A stretch of DNA of 64,000 bases from Limosilactobacillus sp. (GCF_022482365.1 NZ_JAKVPE010000001.1:310001-374000); one strand, 5' to 3'. Shown: positions 51,283 to 60,939, counted from the first letter of the stretch. A program made the numbers and translations. The notes: generated by a model not told the origin, from the sequence alone.

Positions 51283-52691
51283 TGAGTAAGGAAACAGCAG
51301 CCAGCATTGTTGGCGACGAAAATTACGAGTACGGCTTCCACGACGACGTTAAGCCGGTCTACTCCACGGGGCGAGGCCTCACGGAGGAAGTCGTCCGCAA
51401 AATCTCGGCCGAAAAGCACGAGCCGGAGTGGATGCTTGATTACCGGTTGAAGTCATACCGGATCTACAAGAAACTGCCAATGCCGAAGTTTGGCCCGGAC
51501 CTGTCGGGGTTGGACCTCGATCACATGCTCTACTACCAGAAGATGACCGACAAGAAGTTCCGCGACTGGAATGACGTGCCCGAAGACCTGAAAAAGACTT
51601 TTGACCGGCTCGGGGTTCCCCAGGCGGAGCGGAAGTACCTGGCCGGGGCTTCTGCCCAGTACGAGTCCGAAGTGGTGTACCACAACATGAAGAACCAGTT
51701 TGAAAAACTCGGCATCATCTTCACCGATACCGATACGGCACTGAAGAAGTACCCGGACCTCTTTAAGAAGTGGTTCGGCAAGCTGGTTCAACCGGCCGAT
51801 AACAAGTTTGCGGCTCTGAACGGTGCGGTTTGGTCCGGTGGCTCCTTCATCTACGTGCCAAAGGGCGTTAAGGTGAAGACACCGATTCAATCCTACTTCC
51901 GGTTGAACGCCGAAAACACCGGGCAATTTGAACGGACCCTGATCATTGTCGATGAGGGCGCCAGCGTGGACTATGTGGAAGGGTGCACGGCACCAAACTA
52001 CTCCTCCGACAGCCTCCACGCGGCCGTTGTTGAGGTCAACGTGGCCAAGGACGCCTACTGCCGCTACACGACGATCCAGAACTGGTCGGACAACGTCTAC
52101 AGTCTAGAAACTAAGCGGGCCGCCGCCGCGGAAAACGCCACGATGGAGTGGGTCGACGGTAACCTTGGTTCCAAGGTGACGATGAAGTACCCAAGCGTCT
52201 ACCTGAATGGTGAGGGCGCCCGGGGGACGATGCTCTCAATTGCCGTGGCCAGCAACGGAATTCACCAGGACTCCGGTGCCCGGATGATCCACAATGCCCC
52301 GAACACCTCCAGTTCAATCGTTTCCAAATCGATTGCCAAGACCGGGGGTTCAACCGACTACCGGGGGACCGTCCGCTTTACCAAGCATTCTGACGGCTCC
52401 AAGGGGCACGTCGAATGTGATACAATCATCATGGATGACCAGTCGTCTTCGGACACGATCCCGTACAACGAGATTGACAACGCCCACGTGGCGATGGAAC
52501 ACGAAGCCAAGGTTTCCAAGATCTCGGAGGAACAGCTTTACTACCTGATGAGTCGGGGGATTTCCGAGGCCAAGGCCACCGAGATGATCATCATGGGCTT
52601 TGTTGAGCCCTTTACGAAGCAATTACCGATGGAATACGCGGTTGAACTGAACCGGTTGATCAGTTTTGAAATGGAAGGCTCGATCGGTTAA
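51282..52691 (+). CDS. sufB: Fe-S cluster assembly protein SufB
   Basis: A 469-residue scaffold. [14 protein letters not shown] conserved segment ([16 protein letters not shown]), [38 protein letters not shown] with conserved Cys, and [19 protein letters not shown] are family blocks. Immediately follows sufU. This is the standard sufCDSUB order. Confidence 0.97.
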   Translation: MSKETAASIVGDENYEYGFHDDVKPVYSTGRGLTEEVVRKISAEKHEPEWMLDYRLKSYRIYKKLPMPKFGPDLSGLDLDHMLYYQKMTDKKFRDWNDVPEDLKKTFDRLGVPQAERKYLAGASAQYESEVVYHNMKNQFEKLGIIFTDTDTALKKYPDLFKKWFGKLVQPADNKFAALNGAVWSGGSFIYVPKGVKVKTPIQSYFRLNAENTGQFERTLIIVDEGASVDYVEGCTAPNYSSDSLHAAVVEVNVAKDAYCRYTTIQNWSDNVYSLETKRAAAAENATMEWVDGNLGSKVTMKYPSVYLNGEGARGTMLSIAVASNGIHQDSGARMIHNAPNTSSSIVSKSIAKTGGSTDYRGTVRFTKHSDGSKGHVECDTIIMDDQSSSDTIPYNEIDNAHVAMEHEAKVSKISEEQLYYLMSRGISEAKATEMIIMGFVEPFTKQLPMEYAVELNRLISFEMEGSIG

Positions 52692-52711
52692 TAGCGAATG
52701 GAGGAATCAGA

Positions 52712-53044
52712 ATGGCAGAAGGACAGGACCAGCCTTACTCGGCAATCGAAAACCAGGTCATGGACGCACTAGAGAAGGTCATTGACCCCGAACTGGGCAT
52801 CGACCTGGTCAACCTCGGCCTGATCTATGATGTCCGCGTCGACGATCAGGGGACCTGTACGGTGACGATGACCCTGACCACGATGGGCTGTCCACTGGGC
52901 GACATTTTAAACCGGGACATTACGTCTGCCGTGCTGTCGGTCGACGGGGTGGACGACTGCAAGATCAACCTGGTCTGGGAACCAGCCTGGGACATTTCCC
53001 GGATGAGCCGTTTTGCCAAGATTGCCCTGGGCATTCACGGCTAG
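52712..53044 (+). CDS. SufT/MIP18-family (DUF59) Fe-S maturation factor
   Basis: A 110-residue MIP18-type protein: ALEKVIDPELGIDLVNLGLI, TMTLTTMGCPLGDIL (conserved Cys) and LVWEPAWDISRMSR are the family signature. SufT homologues help Fe-S cluster maturation or transfer. It lies 20 bp after sufB and probably ends the suf transcript; a regulator follows. Confidence 0.9.
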   Translation: MAEGQDQPYSAIENQVMDALEKVIDPELGIDLVNLGLIYDVRVDDQGTCTVTMTLTTMGCPLGDILNRDITSAVLSVDGVDDCKINLVWEPAWDISRMSRFAKIALGIHG

Positions 53045-53054
53045 GAAGTGCGCC

Positions 53055-53948
53055 ATGGATATTCAAAAGTTTGTGCGGCAGCGCAAGAGCCTGGGTTATT
53101 CCCAGGTTGAGCTCAGTCGGGGAATCTGTACCCAATCGACCCTCAGTAAATTTGAGAACAGCGGGAAGGTTCCGTCGCTTTCAATCCTGGAACAGCTTTG
53201 CCGCCGGTTGGGGTTGACTATCGACGAGCTGAATCAAGACGATGCCTCTTCGCTGCGCTATCTGCGGCGCCTGATGGACACGGCGGAGCAGCATCTGATG
53301 CTGGAACGCTTTCCCCAGGCCATTGGTCTGCTGAAAAAGGTGGCTCCAGAAAACCTAGCGGCCCCGCAGGACCAGATGCAATACTACTACCTGCAGGGGA
53401 TGATTGGCGCCCTGACTAGTGGTCAGCTTTCCGCCACGCTCTTCAACTTTACAAAAATCCTTGATGAGCTGGACGAGGAACACCAGACGATCTTTTCGCA
53501 GCTGGCCTACCTGGGTTCGGGGATCCTTTACGCGCGACAGGGCTCGATGGACCACGCTGACTTCTTTTTCGCCAAGGTGATCACCTATCTGCAGGAAAAT
53601 GCCAGCGATGACTGGTCAAAAGCGGAGCGGTTGCGCTATTTGCGGACAATCATGATGACCTACTACGCGGCCGAGTACCACGCCCTCAATCACCGTCTGC
53701 CGATCTCCAATAAGGTTTTGGACCAGGCGATCGGGATGTGTGCGGCCCAGCACGTGACCTATTTTCTGCCACGGATCAAGTTGCTGCAGGCCAACAATGC
53801 AATTGAGGCCGGGGGTTCGATCGACTCTGTTCGCCGCTTGTTGACCGAAGCAATGGTCTTTGCCCGCTTCAATCACAGTGAGGTGGTTGAAGTTCAGGTT
53901 GCAACGATCAGGAAAAACTTCGAAAACGAAATTGTCAATAATGACTAA
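53055..53948 (+). CDS. XRE/Rgg-like transcriptional regulator with helical repeats
   Basis: A 297-residue protein with an N-terminal XRE HTH (FVRQRKSLGYSQVELSRGIC then TQSTLSKFENSGKVPS) and a C-terminal TPR-like helical domain, the Rgg/PlcR-like architecture that often senses peptides or metabolites. Start ATG 53055 with AGGAAG; a longer frame begins at 53013. It is 10 bp after the SufT-like gene, so cotranscription is possible. No signal peptide gene is visible. Target unknown. Confidence 0.85.
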   Translation: MDIQKFVRQRKSLGYSQVELSRGICTQSTLSKFENSGKVPSLSILEQLCRRLGLTIDELNQDDASSLRYLRRLMDTAEQHLMLERFPQAIGLLKKVAPENLAAPQDQMQYYYLQGMIGALTSGQLSATLFNFTKILDELDEEHQTIFSQLAYLGSGILYARQGSMDHADFFFAKVITYLQENASDDWSKAERLRYLRTIMMTYYAAEYHALNHRLPISNKVLDQAIGMCAAQHVTYFLPRIKLLQANNAIEAGGSIDSVRRLLTEAMVFARFNHSEVVEVQVATIRKNFENEIVNND

Positions 53949-53953
53949 AAACG

Positions 53954-54000
53954 CACCACGGCAGGTGAGAAATTTAATTCTCTCACCTGCCGTGGTGTCT
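53954..54000. terminator. Bidirectional terminator, Rgg-like gene / response regulator
   Basis: A 17-bp perfect stem, CACCACGGCAGGTGAGA (53954-53970) and its complement (53981-53997), followed by TTTTT. One of the strongest hairpins in the window. Confidence 0.92.
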
Positions 54001-54002
54001 TT

Positions 54003-54656
54003 TTAAACTGTAATTAAGTGGTGACGAATGGCGAAGCGAATCAGGTCCGCCTGATTGTGGAGGTCAAGTTTATGCATGATCTTCGCTTTGTGGGCCTCGA
54101 CCGTTTTCGTCGAGATGAAGAGACGGCTCGCGATCTCCTTATTCGAATAGCCGAGCGCGATGAAGGGGAAAAGCTCCCGTTCCCGCTTGGAGAGTTCACG
54201 AAAAGACGCCAATTCAGGCCTAGCGGTGGTTGCTTGAATTTTTTGCCGATCCTTGCCCGTAATCATGATGTTGTTGTCGAGGTAGAGTTCGCCCCTGGCC
54301 AGGCTGGTCAGGCCGGCAATGATTTCACTGGTTGGGGAGCTCTTGAAGATGTAAGACAGGGCGCCGTTGTGAATCGCCCGGTTGACGATCTCCTGCTCCT
54401 CGTGGTGGGAAAGGATCATTACCCGGACAGCGGGGAAGAGGTCGTGAATTCGTTGAATGGTGACAAGACCGTTTTCTCCCGGCGGCAGCGTCAGTCCCAT
54501 GATTGCAATGTCGATATCACCCTGGCCCAGTCGCATGCATGCGTCGGCGCTGTCAGCCACCTGGTCCGCCAGTTGGAAGTCGGCCAACCCGTCGATTAAT
54601 GTTGTTAATCCCAGGCGAACGATCGGCTGCTCGTCCGCAATCAGCACGTTTTTCAA
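54003..54656 (-). CDS. LuxR-type response regulator-like protein with altered receiver
   Basis: A 217-residue protein with an N-terminal receiver-like domain and a C-terminal LuxR HTH (LSKRERELFPFIALGYSNKE then STKTVEAHKAKIMHKLDL). In the receiver the acidic pair is present (LIADEQPIV) and the Lys (YIFKSS), but the expected phospho-acceptor Asp in IAIMGLTLPPG is Gly. No histidine kinase is adjacent. It starts at TTG 54656 (AAGGTG upstream); GTG 54665 is possible. It is divergent from preTA, so it may regulate it. Confidence 0.85.
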   Translation of the reverse strand: MKNVLIADEQPIVRLGLTTLIDGLADFQLADQVADSADACMRLGQGDIDIAIMGLTLPPGENGLVTIQRIHDLFPAVRVMILSHHEEQEIVNRAIHNGALSYIFKSSPTSEIIAGLTSLARGELYLDNNIMITGKDRQKIQATTARPELASFRELSKRERELFPFIALGYSNKEIASRLFISTKTVEAHKAKIMHKLDLHNQADLIRFAIRHHLITV

Positions 54657-54800
54657 ACAAATCACCTTACCACTTTTTTCTTTATTATAACGTATTGTCC
54701 GTAGTAGCCAAATGGTTAAATTAGTGGAATATTCCAATTTTATATTGAATATTATTGTTGATAATAATAAGTGAGCGTGGACACCGAGGGAGTTCCCTAA

Positions 54801-54829
54801 TTCCCATGTAAGCGGTTAAACTGTATTAT
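54801..54829 (+). promoter_or_regulatory. Candidate promoter of preTA
   Basis: TTCCCA (54801-54806), 17 bp, TATTAT (54824-54829), about 75 bp before preT. Weak -35. It contains the cre-like site and lies before the dyad at 54844. Confidence 0.35.
54806..54820 (+). promoter_or_regulatory. cre-like site before preTA
   Basis: ATGTAAGCGGTTAAA matches WTGNAARCGNWWWCA with one mismatch. Lies in the putative spacer, consistent with catabolite repression. Confidence 0.5.
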
Positions 54830-54843
54830 TAATATTGTAGTAA

Positions 54844-54857
54844 GTGATATTAATCAC
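54844..54857. promoter_or_regulatory. Dyad GTGAT-ATTA-ATCAC before preTA
   Basis: A perfect inverted repeat with the CRP/FNR-type GTGA-N6-TCAC spacing. Placed downstream of the likely -10, so it may repress. It resembles the degV palindrome in layout but not in flanks. Confidence 0.45.
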
Positions 54858-54902
54858 AAAAATGTCGTTGACATGATCCGTAATCTGAAGGAGGAAGTCC
54901 AC

Positions 54903-56141
54903 ATGACCTCAGAATATACTAAGGAACCTAAGGGCTACACGATGTCCACGGTGATGCAGGAGGCGGCACGCTGCCTGCTTTGTGAAGATGCACCGTGTTC
55001 GAAGGCTTGTCCGGCGCACACCAACCCTGCTAAATTTATCCGCAGCGTTCGCTTCCGCAACGTCAAGGGAGCGGCAGAGACCATCCGGGAAAACAACGCC
55101 CTCGGTGCAATTTGTGCCCGTGTTTGCCCGACGGAACGCTACTGTGAGAGTGCCTGCACGCGGGCCAAGATCGATGGGCCGATTGACATCGGCGGAATCC
55201 AGCGCTACGTCACTGATATGGAGCGCAAGGAGAACATGCAGATCCTGCATCCCGGTAAGGATAACGGGATGAGCGTGGCGATCATCGGTAGTGGCCCGGC
55301 CGGACTGCAGGCCGCCACGACCCTGCGGCAAAAGGGCTACGCAGTTGACATCTACGAAAAGCAGGCCAAGGCCGGTGGCTATTTGACCTATGGGATCCCG
55401 GAGTACCGTCTGCCGGAAGCAATCGTTGACTACGAAGTTCAGCGAATCGTCAACCTTGGTGCCAAGATTCACTACAATGTTGCGGTCGGCACGGATATTA
55501 CAATGGACCAGCTGAAGCAGGAGCACGACGCCGTCATCGTGGCCATTGGTGCCAGTGCCGCCAAGACGATTCCAATGTTTGAACACAACATCTGCACCGA
55601 ATCTGCTATTTCCTTCCTGTCACGAGCAAAGGAAAACCAGGGCAAGATTGACGTGCCCGACAACGTCCTGGTCATCGGTGGCGGGGACGTGGCCATGGAC
55701 GTGGTTACAACGCTGAAGAAATTGGGCGTACCTCATGTCACCGACGTGGTTTACGAAGAATTTGCCGAATTTAAAGCTTCTAAAAAGGAACTGGCCGGGG
55801 CCCAGGCGGCTGGCGTGACGATCATCGATGGCTATGCACCACAGGAAGTGCACCAAAACCGGGTCACCTTCAAGCACCGGAAGATTGACGGTGAGCTGAC
55901 GATTACCACCGACAAGATTATTTTGGCGGTTGGTCAAAAGGTTGACGCCACCGGGCTGGACATCGACATCCAGCACAATGAGATTCCATTCAGAGACGCG
56001 CGCTACCACACCAAGGACCCACAAGTCTTCGCCGCCGGGGACATCGTTGATGGTGATAAGACCGTGGTGTTCGCCGTTCAGAAGGGGAAGGAAGTCGCTG
56101 AAGAAATCGATCGTGTATTAGGGGGCCAGAATAATGATTAA
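54903..56141 (+). CDS. preT: NAD-dependent dihydropyrimidine dehydrogenase subunit PreT
   Basis: A 412-residue FAD/NADH subunit resembling the glutamate-synthase small chain. N-terminal Fe-S cysteines ([19 protein letters not shown] and [15 protein letters not shown]), FAD loop [15 protein letters not shown] and NAD loop [15 protein letters not shown] are clear, ending at [20 protein letters not shown]. With PreA it reduces uracil or thymine (reductive pyrimidine degradation). ATG 54903 follows AAGGAGG. Overlaps preA by 8 bp. Confidence 0.93.
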   Translation: MTSEYTKEPKGYTMSTVMQEAARCLLCEDAPCSKACPAHTNPAKFIRSVRFRNVKGAAETIRENNALGAICARVCPTERYCESACTRAKIDGPIDIGGIQRYVTDMERKENMQILHPGKDNGMSVAIIGSGPAGLQAATTLRQKGYAVDIYEKQAKAGGYLTYGIPEYRLPEAIVDYEVQRIVNLGAKIHYNVAVGTDITMDQLKQEHDAVIVAIGASAAKTIPMFEHNICTESAISFLSRAKENQGKIDVPDNVLVIGGGDVAMDVVTTLKKLGVPHVTDVVYEEFAEFKASKKELAGAQAAGVTIIDGYAPQEVHQNRVTFKHRKIDGELTITTDKIILAVGQKVDATGLDIDIQHNEIPFRDARYHTKDPQVFAAGDIVDGDKTVVFAVQKGKEVAEEIDRVLGGQNND

Positions 56142-57423
56142 TAAAGACCTATCCGTTGACTTTTTAGGGGTTCATTTTGAGAACCCGTTCTGCCTGTCGT
56201 CGTCACCCGTCGGCAACTGTTACGAGATGTGTGCCCGGGCCTTTGACGCCGGCTGGGGTGGGATTGTCTACAAGACGATCTCGACCGATCGTTTCGTCAT
56301 CGATGAGGTTTCGCCGCGGTTTGACGAGCTGACCAAGGAGGATACGCCGTTCGTGGCCTTCAAGAACATGGAGCAGCTGTCTGAGCACACCCTGGCGCAG
56401 GACCTGGCGGACATGAAACGGCTGAAGACTGAGTACCCAAACAAGGTTCTGATTGCCTCAATCATGGGTGAGAATGATGAGGAATGGACCTACCTGGCCA
56501 AAAAGGTTGAGGAGGCCGGCGCGGACATGATCGAGATGAACCTTTCCTGTCCGCAGATGACCTCGCACAAGATGGGTTCGGACGTTGGGACTAACCCTGA
56601 GCTATGCAAGCAGGACTGCATCGCTGTCAAGAAGGGCAGCAGTTTGCCACTGATGGCCAAGATGACGCCAAACATAACTACGATGGTGCCGGTCGTCAAG
56701 GCCTGTCTCGAGGGTGGTGCCGACGGTTTCTCACTGATCAACACCGTGAAGTCGGTGGCTAACGTGGACCTCGATAAGCACGTCGGTCTGCCGAATATCG
56801 ATGGCAAGTCCTCCGTCTCCGGCCTGTCCGGGAAGGGCGTCAAGCCGATTGCCCTCCGCTTCCTCCAGCAGTTGCGTTCCGCGTCCGGGCTGGAGCAGCT
56901 GCCAATCTCCGGGATCGGGGGCATTGAGACCTGGGAAGATGCCGCCGAGTTTATCCTGATGGGAGCAACGACGCTCCAGGTTACGACTGCGATCATGCAA
57001 TACGGTTACCGAATCGTTGAGGATATGAAGAACGGCCTGATGCACTACATGGAAGAACAGGGGGTCGACCACCTATCCGATCTGGTTGGGCTGGCTAACA
57101 AGAACATCGTCGCAACGAATAAGCTCAACCGGAACTACAAGGTTTACCCAGAGATTGATTGGGACAAGTGCATTGGATGTGGACGGTGCTTCATTTCCTG
57201 TCAGGATGGGGCTCACCAGGCACTTGGCTGGGATGATGAGAAGCGTCTGCCGACTTTTGACAAGAGCAAGTGCGTCGGCTGTCAACTCTGTGCTCTGGTC
57301 TGCCCGGTTGGTGCAATCAAGCTGGGCATCGTGGAGATGAAACCGGGCCGGGAAGGCAATCCGGACGAAATCGATGTCGGCTCACAACGGCTGCACACCT
57401 ACCATCCGGCACAATCAAATTAA
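56134..57423 (+). CDS. preA: NAD-dependent dihydropyrimidine dehydrogenase subunit PreA
   Basis: A 429-residue FMN subunit related to dihydroorotate dehydrogenase. The FMN barrel begins [20 protein letters not shown], with [12 protein letters not shown], the catalytic-Cys region; two C-terminal 4Fe-4S motifs are [16 protein letters not shown] and [16 protein letters not shown]. It receives electrons from PreT. Relatives in gut bacteria also reduce the drug 5-fluorouracil. No dihydropyrimidinase or ureidopropionase gene follows. Confidence 0.93.
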   Translation: MINKDLSVDFLGVHFENPFCLSSSPVGNCYEMCARAFDAGWGGIVYKTISTDRFVIDEVSPRFDELTKEDTPFVAFKNMEQLSEHTLAQDLADMKRLKTEYPNKVLIASIMGENDEEWTYLAKKVEEAGADMIEMNLSCPQMTSHKMGSDVGTNPELCKQDCIAVKKGSSLPLMAKMTPNITTMVPVVKACLEGGADGFSLINTVKSVANVDLDKHVGLPNIDGKSSVSGLSGKGVKPIALRFLQQLRSASGLEQLPISGIGGIETWEDAAEFILMGATTLQVTTAIMQYGYRIVEDMKNGLMHYMEEQGVDHLSDLVGLANKNIVATNKLNRNYKVYPEIDWDKCIGCGRCFISCQDGAHQALGWDDEKRLPTFDKSKCVGCQLCALVCPVGAIKLGIVEMKPGREGNPDEIDVGSQRLHTYHPAQSN

Positions 57424-57437
57424 GCAGGAATCGTATG

Positions 57438-57468
57438 AGGACTAGTCAGTTTTGGCTGGTCCTTTTTG
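57438..57468 (+). terminator. Terminator after preA
   Basis: AGGACTAGTCAG pairs imperfectly with GCTGGTCCT (57455-57463), followed by TTTTTG. Confidence 0.6.
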
Positions 57469-57540
57469 AATTTAAAAAATACAAATGGGGAGATTTAACG
57501 TATATAATTAGTGAGAGCAAAAATAGAGGGGTAATGTGTC

Positions 57541-59340
57541 ATGACTAATCGTCCATTAGAAGTATTGCAGGAGCATTTTGGCTTTAAGAACTTTCGCCCG
57601 GGGCAGGAGCAGGTAATTGATCAGGTGCTGGCAGGGCAGAACACCCTGGCGGTAATGCCGACCGGGGGTGGGAAGTCACTCTGCTACCAGATACCGGCCC
57701 TGATTAGCCCCGGGGTGACGATCGTAGTGTCGCCGTTGATTTCGCTAATGAAGGATCAGGTAGACGCCTTACGTCAAAATGGCATCCGCGCCGGTGCCCT
57801 CAATAGCGCGACCCCGCGTGAAGAGGTCAATCCGCTCCTGCGCAGCGCTTATAACGGCGAGACCAAGCTTCTCTACGTGACGCCCGAGCGGCTGGCGATG
57901 GATTATTTCCAGTACCAGCTGAGTTTTATCAACGTCAGCCTGGTGGCAATTGACGAGGCCCACTGTATTTCCCAGTGGGGACACGATTTTCGACCGGCTT
58001 ACAGACAGTTAAACGCAGCGGTGACTAAGCTGCCGTCACACCCAGTGGTACTCGCCTTAACAGCGACCGCCACGCCCCGGGTACAGGAAGACATCGGTGA
58101 CCAGCTCAGTATCTCCCAGAAGAATTTTGTGATTACCAGCTTTACTCGGCCCAACATTAGCTTCCGGGTTGTTCATCCCCGGACCAGTACTCGGCAGTTG
58201 CTTGCGGCCTACTTAAAGGATCACCAGGGTGAAGCCGGAATCATTTACGCCAACACCCGCAAGCGGGTCGAGTCACTGACCAACTACCTAACCGATCGCG
58301 GCTTTAATGTCGCAATGTATCATGCGGGAATGAGCAATGAAGACCGGGCACGAGTCCAGGACGATTTTCAGTACGACCGGGTCCCAGTGATCGTGGCTAC
58401 CAATGCCTTTGGGATGGGGATTGACAAGAGCAACGTTCGTTTCGTTCTCCACGCCACCAGCGCGAAAAACCTGGAATCATATTACCAGGAAGCGGGCCGG
58501 GCCGGACGAGACGGCCTGCCGAGCGAGGCGATCATGTACTATCACGCCAACGACATCCAGCAGTACCGTCGCTTCATCGACCAGTCGACTGCTGATGACG
58601 AATACCGTGAGGTGCAATACAAGAAGCTGCAGGCGGTGACGGCCTATGCCAACACGCCACAGTGCCTGCAGCAACAAATTGTCGAGTACTTTGGCCAGGA
58701 GTGTGAGCCCTGCGGCCACTGCAGCAATTGTACCGACTCACGGGAGATGGAGGACGTGACGGCAGCTGCCAAGGTATTGATCGCGGTAGTCGACGAGCTC
58801 CACGGCCGTTTTGGTAAGTCGCTAGTGGTCAAGGTCGCGACGGGCTCTCATGACCAGCGGATTGAGCAGCTCGGTGCCGACGAATTAGAGTACTATGATG
58901 GCTTGGAAAAATACTCCCAGGCCGCGGCCGGCAGTCTGCTGGATTACCTGGTCGCCACCGGCTTCTTGGCAATGGAGGGCGGTCAGTACCCGATCGTTAA
59001 GGTCAGTCAAAAGGGTCGCCAAGTGTTGGCGGGTGCCGCCCGGGTTAGCCGGCGGGTTGAACCACGGCCGCAAAAGAAGGCCACCCAGGTCGCGGAGACT
59101 CCAGAAGAAGCCGAATTGTTCCAAATGCTGCGCCTGAAGCGACGCGAACTGGCGGACGAACAGGAGGTACCGCCGTTCGTTGTCTTTTCCGACCGGACCC
59201 TTCACGACATGGCTCGGCAGAAACCCCAGACGGCAGTTGACTTCCTAGAGGTCAACGGTGTTGGGCAAGCAAAGTTGAAACGCTATGGAGACGTGATGAT
59301 GAAGGTAATCGCGGATTATTTGGCTGAAAAGCAGAACTAG
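57541..59340 (+). CDS. recQ: ATP-dependent DNA helicase RecQ
   Basis: A 599-residue RecQ helicase. Walker A MPTGGGKSLCYQIPAL, DEAH-type IDEAHCISQWGHDFRPAY, motif VI ESYYQEAGRAGRDG, the RecQ zinc-binding CLQQQ...CEPCGHCSNC and a C-terminal HRDC domain (LKRRELADEQEVPPFVVFSD, VNGVGQAKLKRYG) are all visible. It unwinds DNA in repair and replication restart. The ATG has a modest site upstream; TATAAT lies at 57503-57508. Confidence 0.96.
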   Translation: MTNRPLEVLQEHFGFKNFRPGQEQVIDQVLAGQNTLAVMPTGGGKSLCYQIPALISPGVTIVVSPLISLMKDQVDALRQNGIRAGALNSATPREEVNPLLRSAYNGETKLLYVTPERLAMDYFQYQLSFINVSLVAIDEAHCISQWGHDFRPAYRQLNAAVTKLPSHPVVLALTATATPRVQEDIGDQLSISQKNFVITSFTRPNISFRVVHPRTSTRQLLAAYLKDHQGEAGIIYANTRKRVESLTNYLTDRGFNVAMYHAGMSNEDRARVQDDFQYDRVPVIVATNAFGMGIDKSNVRFVLHATSAKNLESYYQEAGRAGRDGLPSEAIMYYHANDIQQYRRFIDQSTADDEYREVQYKKLQAVTAYANTPQCLQQQIVEYFGQECEPCGHCSNCTDSREMEDVTAAAKVLIAVVDELHGRFGKSLVVKVATGSHDQRIEQLGADELEYYDGLEKYSQAAAGSLLDYLVATGFLAMEGGQYPIVKVSQKGRQVLAGAARVSRRVEPRPQKKATQVAETPEEAELFQMLRLKRRELADEQEVPPFVVFSDRTLHDMARQKPQTAVDFLEVNGVGQAKLKRYGDVMMKVIADYLAEKQN

Positions 59341-59395
59341 TGAAGAGATGGATGGAAAGAAACTTTCCGCAAACCGATACATGCCGAGAAGGATA

Positions 59396-59425
59396 CTGTC
59401 AATTCGTTCCTGCAAGTGGTAGAAT
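59396..59425 (+). promoter_or_regulatory. Promoter of copY-like gene
   Basis: CTGTCA (59396-59401), 18 bp, TAGAAT (59420-59425); the inverted repeat at 59429-59442 follows. Confidence 0.5.
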
Positions 59426-59428
59426 ATA

Positions 59429-59442
59429 TTTACGAATGTAAA
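59429..59442. promoter_or_regulatory. cop-box-like operator TTTAC-GAAT-GTAAA
   Basis: A perfect inverted repeat whose core TACGAATGTA differs by one base from the CopY box TACA-N2-TGTA. Lies just after the -10 box, 20 bp before the gene. Confidence 0.7.
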
Positions 59443-59462
59443 CGATAGAGAGGAGGATCCCG

Positions 59463-59894
59463 ATGGAAGAAACGGCATTGGAAATCACACCGGCCGAATG
59501 GCAGGTGATGCGAATCGTCTGGACCCTGGGGGAAACCACCAGCAGTCAGTTAACCACGATCCTGCAACGGAAGGTCGATTGGAAAGCGGCAACGGTGAAG
59601 ACACTCCTGCGACGGCTAGTCGCCAAGGGAGCCCTGGCGACGACCAAGCAGGGACGGGGATTTATCTATCATCCCCTGGTAGCTGAGCAATCAACGATGG
59701 ACGAGGTGGCTGACGGGCTCTTCTCCAGCATCTGTGAGCGTCGGGTGGGGACGACCCTGGAGCACGTTATTAATCATGCGACGCTGAGCAAGGCCGATGT
59801 TGCCAAGCTTCAGGAGGCTCTCAAAAACAAGGCCGCAACCGCCCCGGATGAGGTTGAATGCAACTGTGTTCCGGGAATGAAAATGAAATGCTAA
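59463..59894 (+). CDS. CopY-type copper-responsive repressor
   Basis: A 143-residue BlaI/MecI-type winged-HTH repressor: TPAEWQVMRIVWTLGETTSS, then WKAATVKTLLRRLVAKGAL. The C-terminal tail CNCVPGMKMKC resembles the CopY metal motif CxC-x4-5-CxC but lacks one Cys. CopY releases DNA when Cu(I) replaces Zn. A cop-box-like operator lies upstream. No copA or copZ gene is adjacent within the window, so it may control remote genes or itself. Confidence 0.88.
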   Translation: MEETALEITPAEWQVMRIVWTLGETTSSQLTTILQRKVDWKAATVKTLLRRLVAKGALATTKQGRGFIYHPLVAEQSTMDEVADGLFSSICERRVGTTLEHVINHATLSKADVAKLQEALKNKAATAPDEVECNCVPGMKMKC

Positions 59895-59900
59895 TAAGGT

Positions 59901-59932
59901 TCAGGGCAAGCATTTGCCCTGAGCTTTTTTCG
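59901..59932 (+). terminator. Terminator after copY-like gene
   Basis: TCAGGGCAA (59901-59909) and TTGCCCTGA (59914-59922), followed by GCTTTTTT. Confidence 0.85.
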
Positions 59933-60008
59933 TTAACTAGAGGTTAAGCCCCCTTGAAAAACCGTTAATTTACAAAGAAGCATTGTGACTTTATGATCAA
60001 GATGTTGA

Positions 60009-60023
60009 ATGAAAACGTTACCG
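60009..60023 (+). promoter_or_regulatory. cre-like site before 3-hydroxyacyl-CoA dehydrogenase
   Basis: ATGAAAACGTTACCG fits the cre pattern TGNAANCGNTNNCA at all but the last position. Close to the RBS. Confidence 0.35.
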
Positions 60024-60041
60024 GAGAAAGGAAGGACAAAG

Positions 60042-60929
60042 ATGTCAATTCAAAATGTTTTCGTTGCGGGCGGGGGCGTCCTAGGAAGTCAGATTGCCTA
60101 TCAAGCGGCCTACACAGGCTTTAAAGTGACTAGTTATGATTTGCATCCCGAAAAAGTGCAAAAGCGGATAGAAACCCTGCGTGCTGGCTATAAACAGGAC
60201 TTAAAGACGACCGATCAGCAGTTTGATAATGGGCTTGCCAACCTAAGCTACATTTCTCAACTGCCGGAGAAGATTGATGCAGACCTGATCATTGAAGCCC
60301 TGCCGGAAGTGCTTGATCTCAAAAAGAGCTTCTTAAAAGAGATTAGCCAGGAGGTTTCTACAAAGACGATCATTGCCAGCAACTCCTCGACCTTTACGCC
60401 GAGTCAACTTAAGGACAGTGTTACTGATCCCGCTCGTTTCTTGAACATGCACTTTGCCAACCGAATCCGGTTATACAATAGTGCCGAAATCATGGGCCAT
60501 CCGGGCACGGACCCAGCGGTTATTGAACAGGTAATTGCCTTTGCCAGGAAGATGAAAATGGTCCCGGTTCATATCAAAAAGGAAAAGGCCGGTTACATCG
60601 GCAACACGCTTTTAACGCCATGGTTCAATGCCGCCCTGGACCTTTGGGCAAATGATTATGCAACGCCACAGGACATTGACCGGGAATGGATTATTTCACA
60701 GGGGGCATCGGTTGGCCCGTTCATGCTCTTTGACATGGTGGGCCTGCGGACGGCCTACCAGATTACCACCAACGAGCTGCAGGCGGAACCGGACAATCAA
60801 ACCTATCAACGGGCCGCCAAGCGCCTTAAGCAGATGCTTGATGCTGGCAAACTGGGACAAGAGTCCGGTGAGGGCTTTTACCACTATCCGAACCCGGAGT
60901 TCGAACAGGACGATTTTTTGACTAAGTAA
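60042..60929 (+). CDS. 3-Hydroxyacyl-CoA dehydrogenase-like protein
   Basis: A 295-residue NAD-dependent 3-hydroxyacyl-CoA dehydrogenase-type protein: NAD loop VAGGGVLGSQIAYQAAYTG, catalytic-region IIASNSSTFTPSQL, the active-site His in FLNMHFANRI and Glu in NSAEIMGHPGTD, and a C-terminal helical dimer domain (LDAGKLGQESGEGFYHY). Lactobacilli lack full beta-oxidation, so the true substrate is uncertain. ATG 60042 follows GAAAGGAAGGA. Paired with the hydrolase 10 bp downstream. Confidence 0.88.
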   Translation: MSIQNVFVAGGGVLGSQIAYQAAYTGFKVTSYDLHPEKVQKRIETLRAGYKQDLKTTDQQFDNGLANLSYISQLPEKIDADLIIEALPEVLDLKKSFLKEISQEVSTKTIIASNSSTFTPSQLKDSVTDPARFLNMHFANRIRLYNSAEIMGHPGTDPAVIEQVIAFARKMKMVPVHIKKEKAGYIGNTLLTPWFNAALDLWANDYATPQDIDREWIISQGASVGPFMLFDMVGLRTAYQITTNELQAEPDNQTYQRAAKRLKQMLDAGKLGQESGEGFYHYPNPEFEQDDFLTK

Positions 60930-60939
60930 GGTGATAATG

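Noticed and set aside
54018-54599. Plus-strand frame opposite the response regulator
   Set aside because: The minus-strand protein has clear receiver and LuxR motifs; the plus frame does not.
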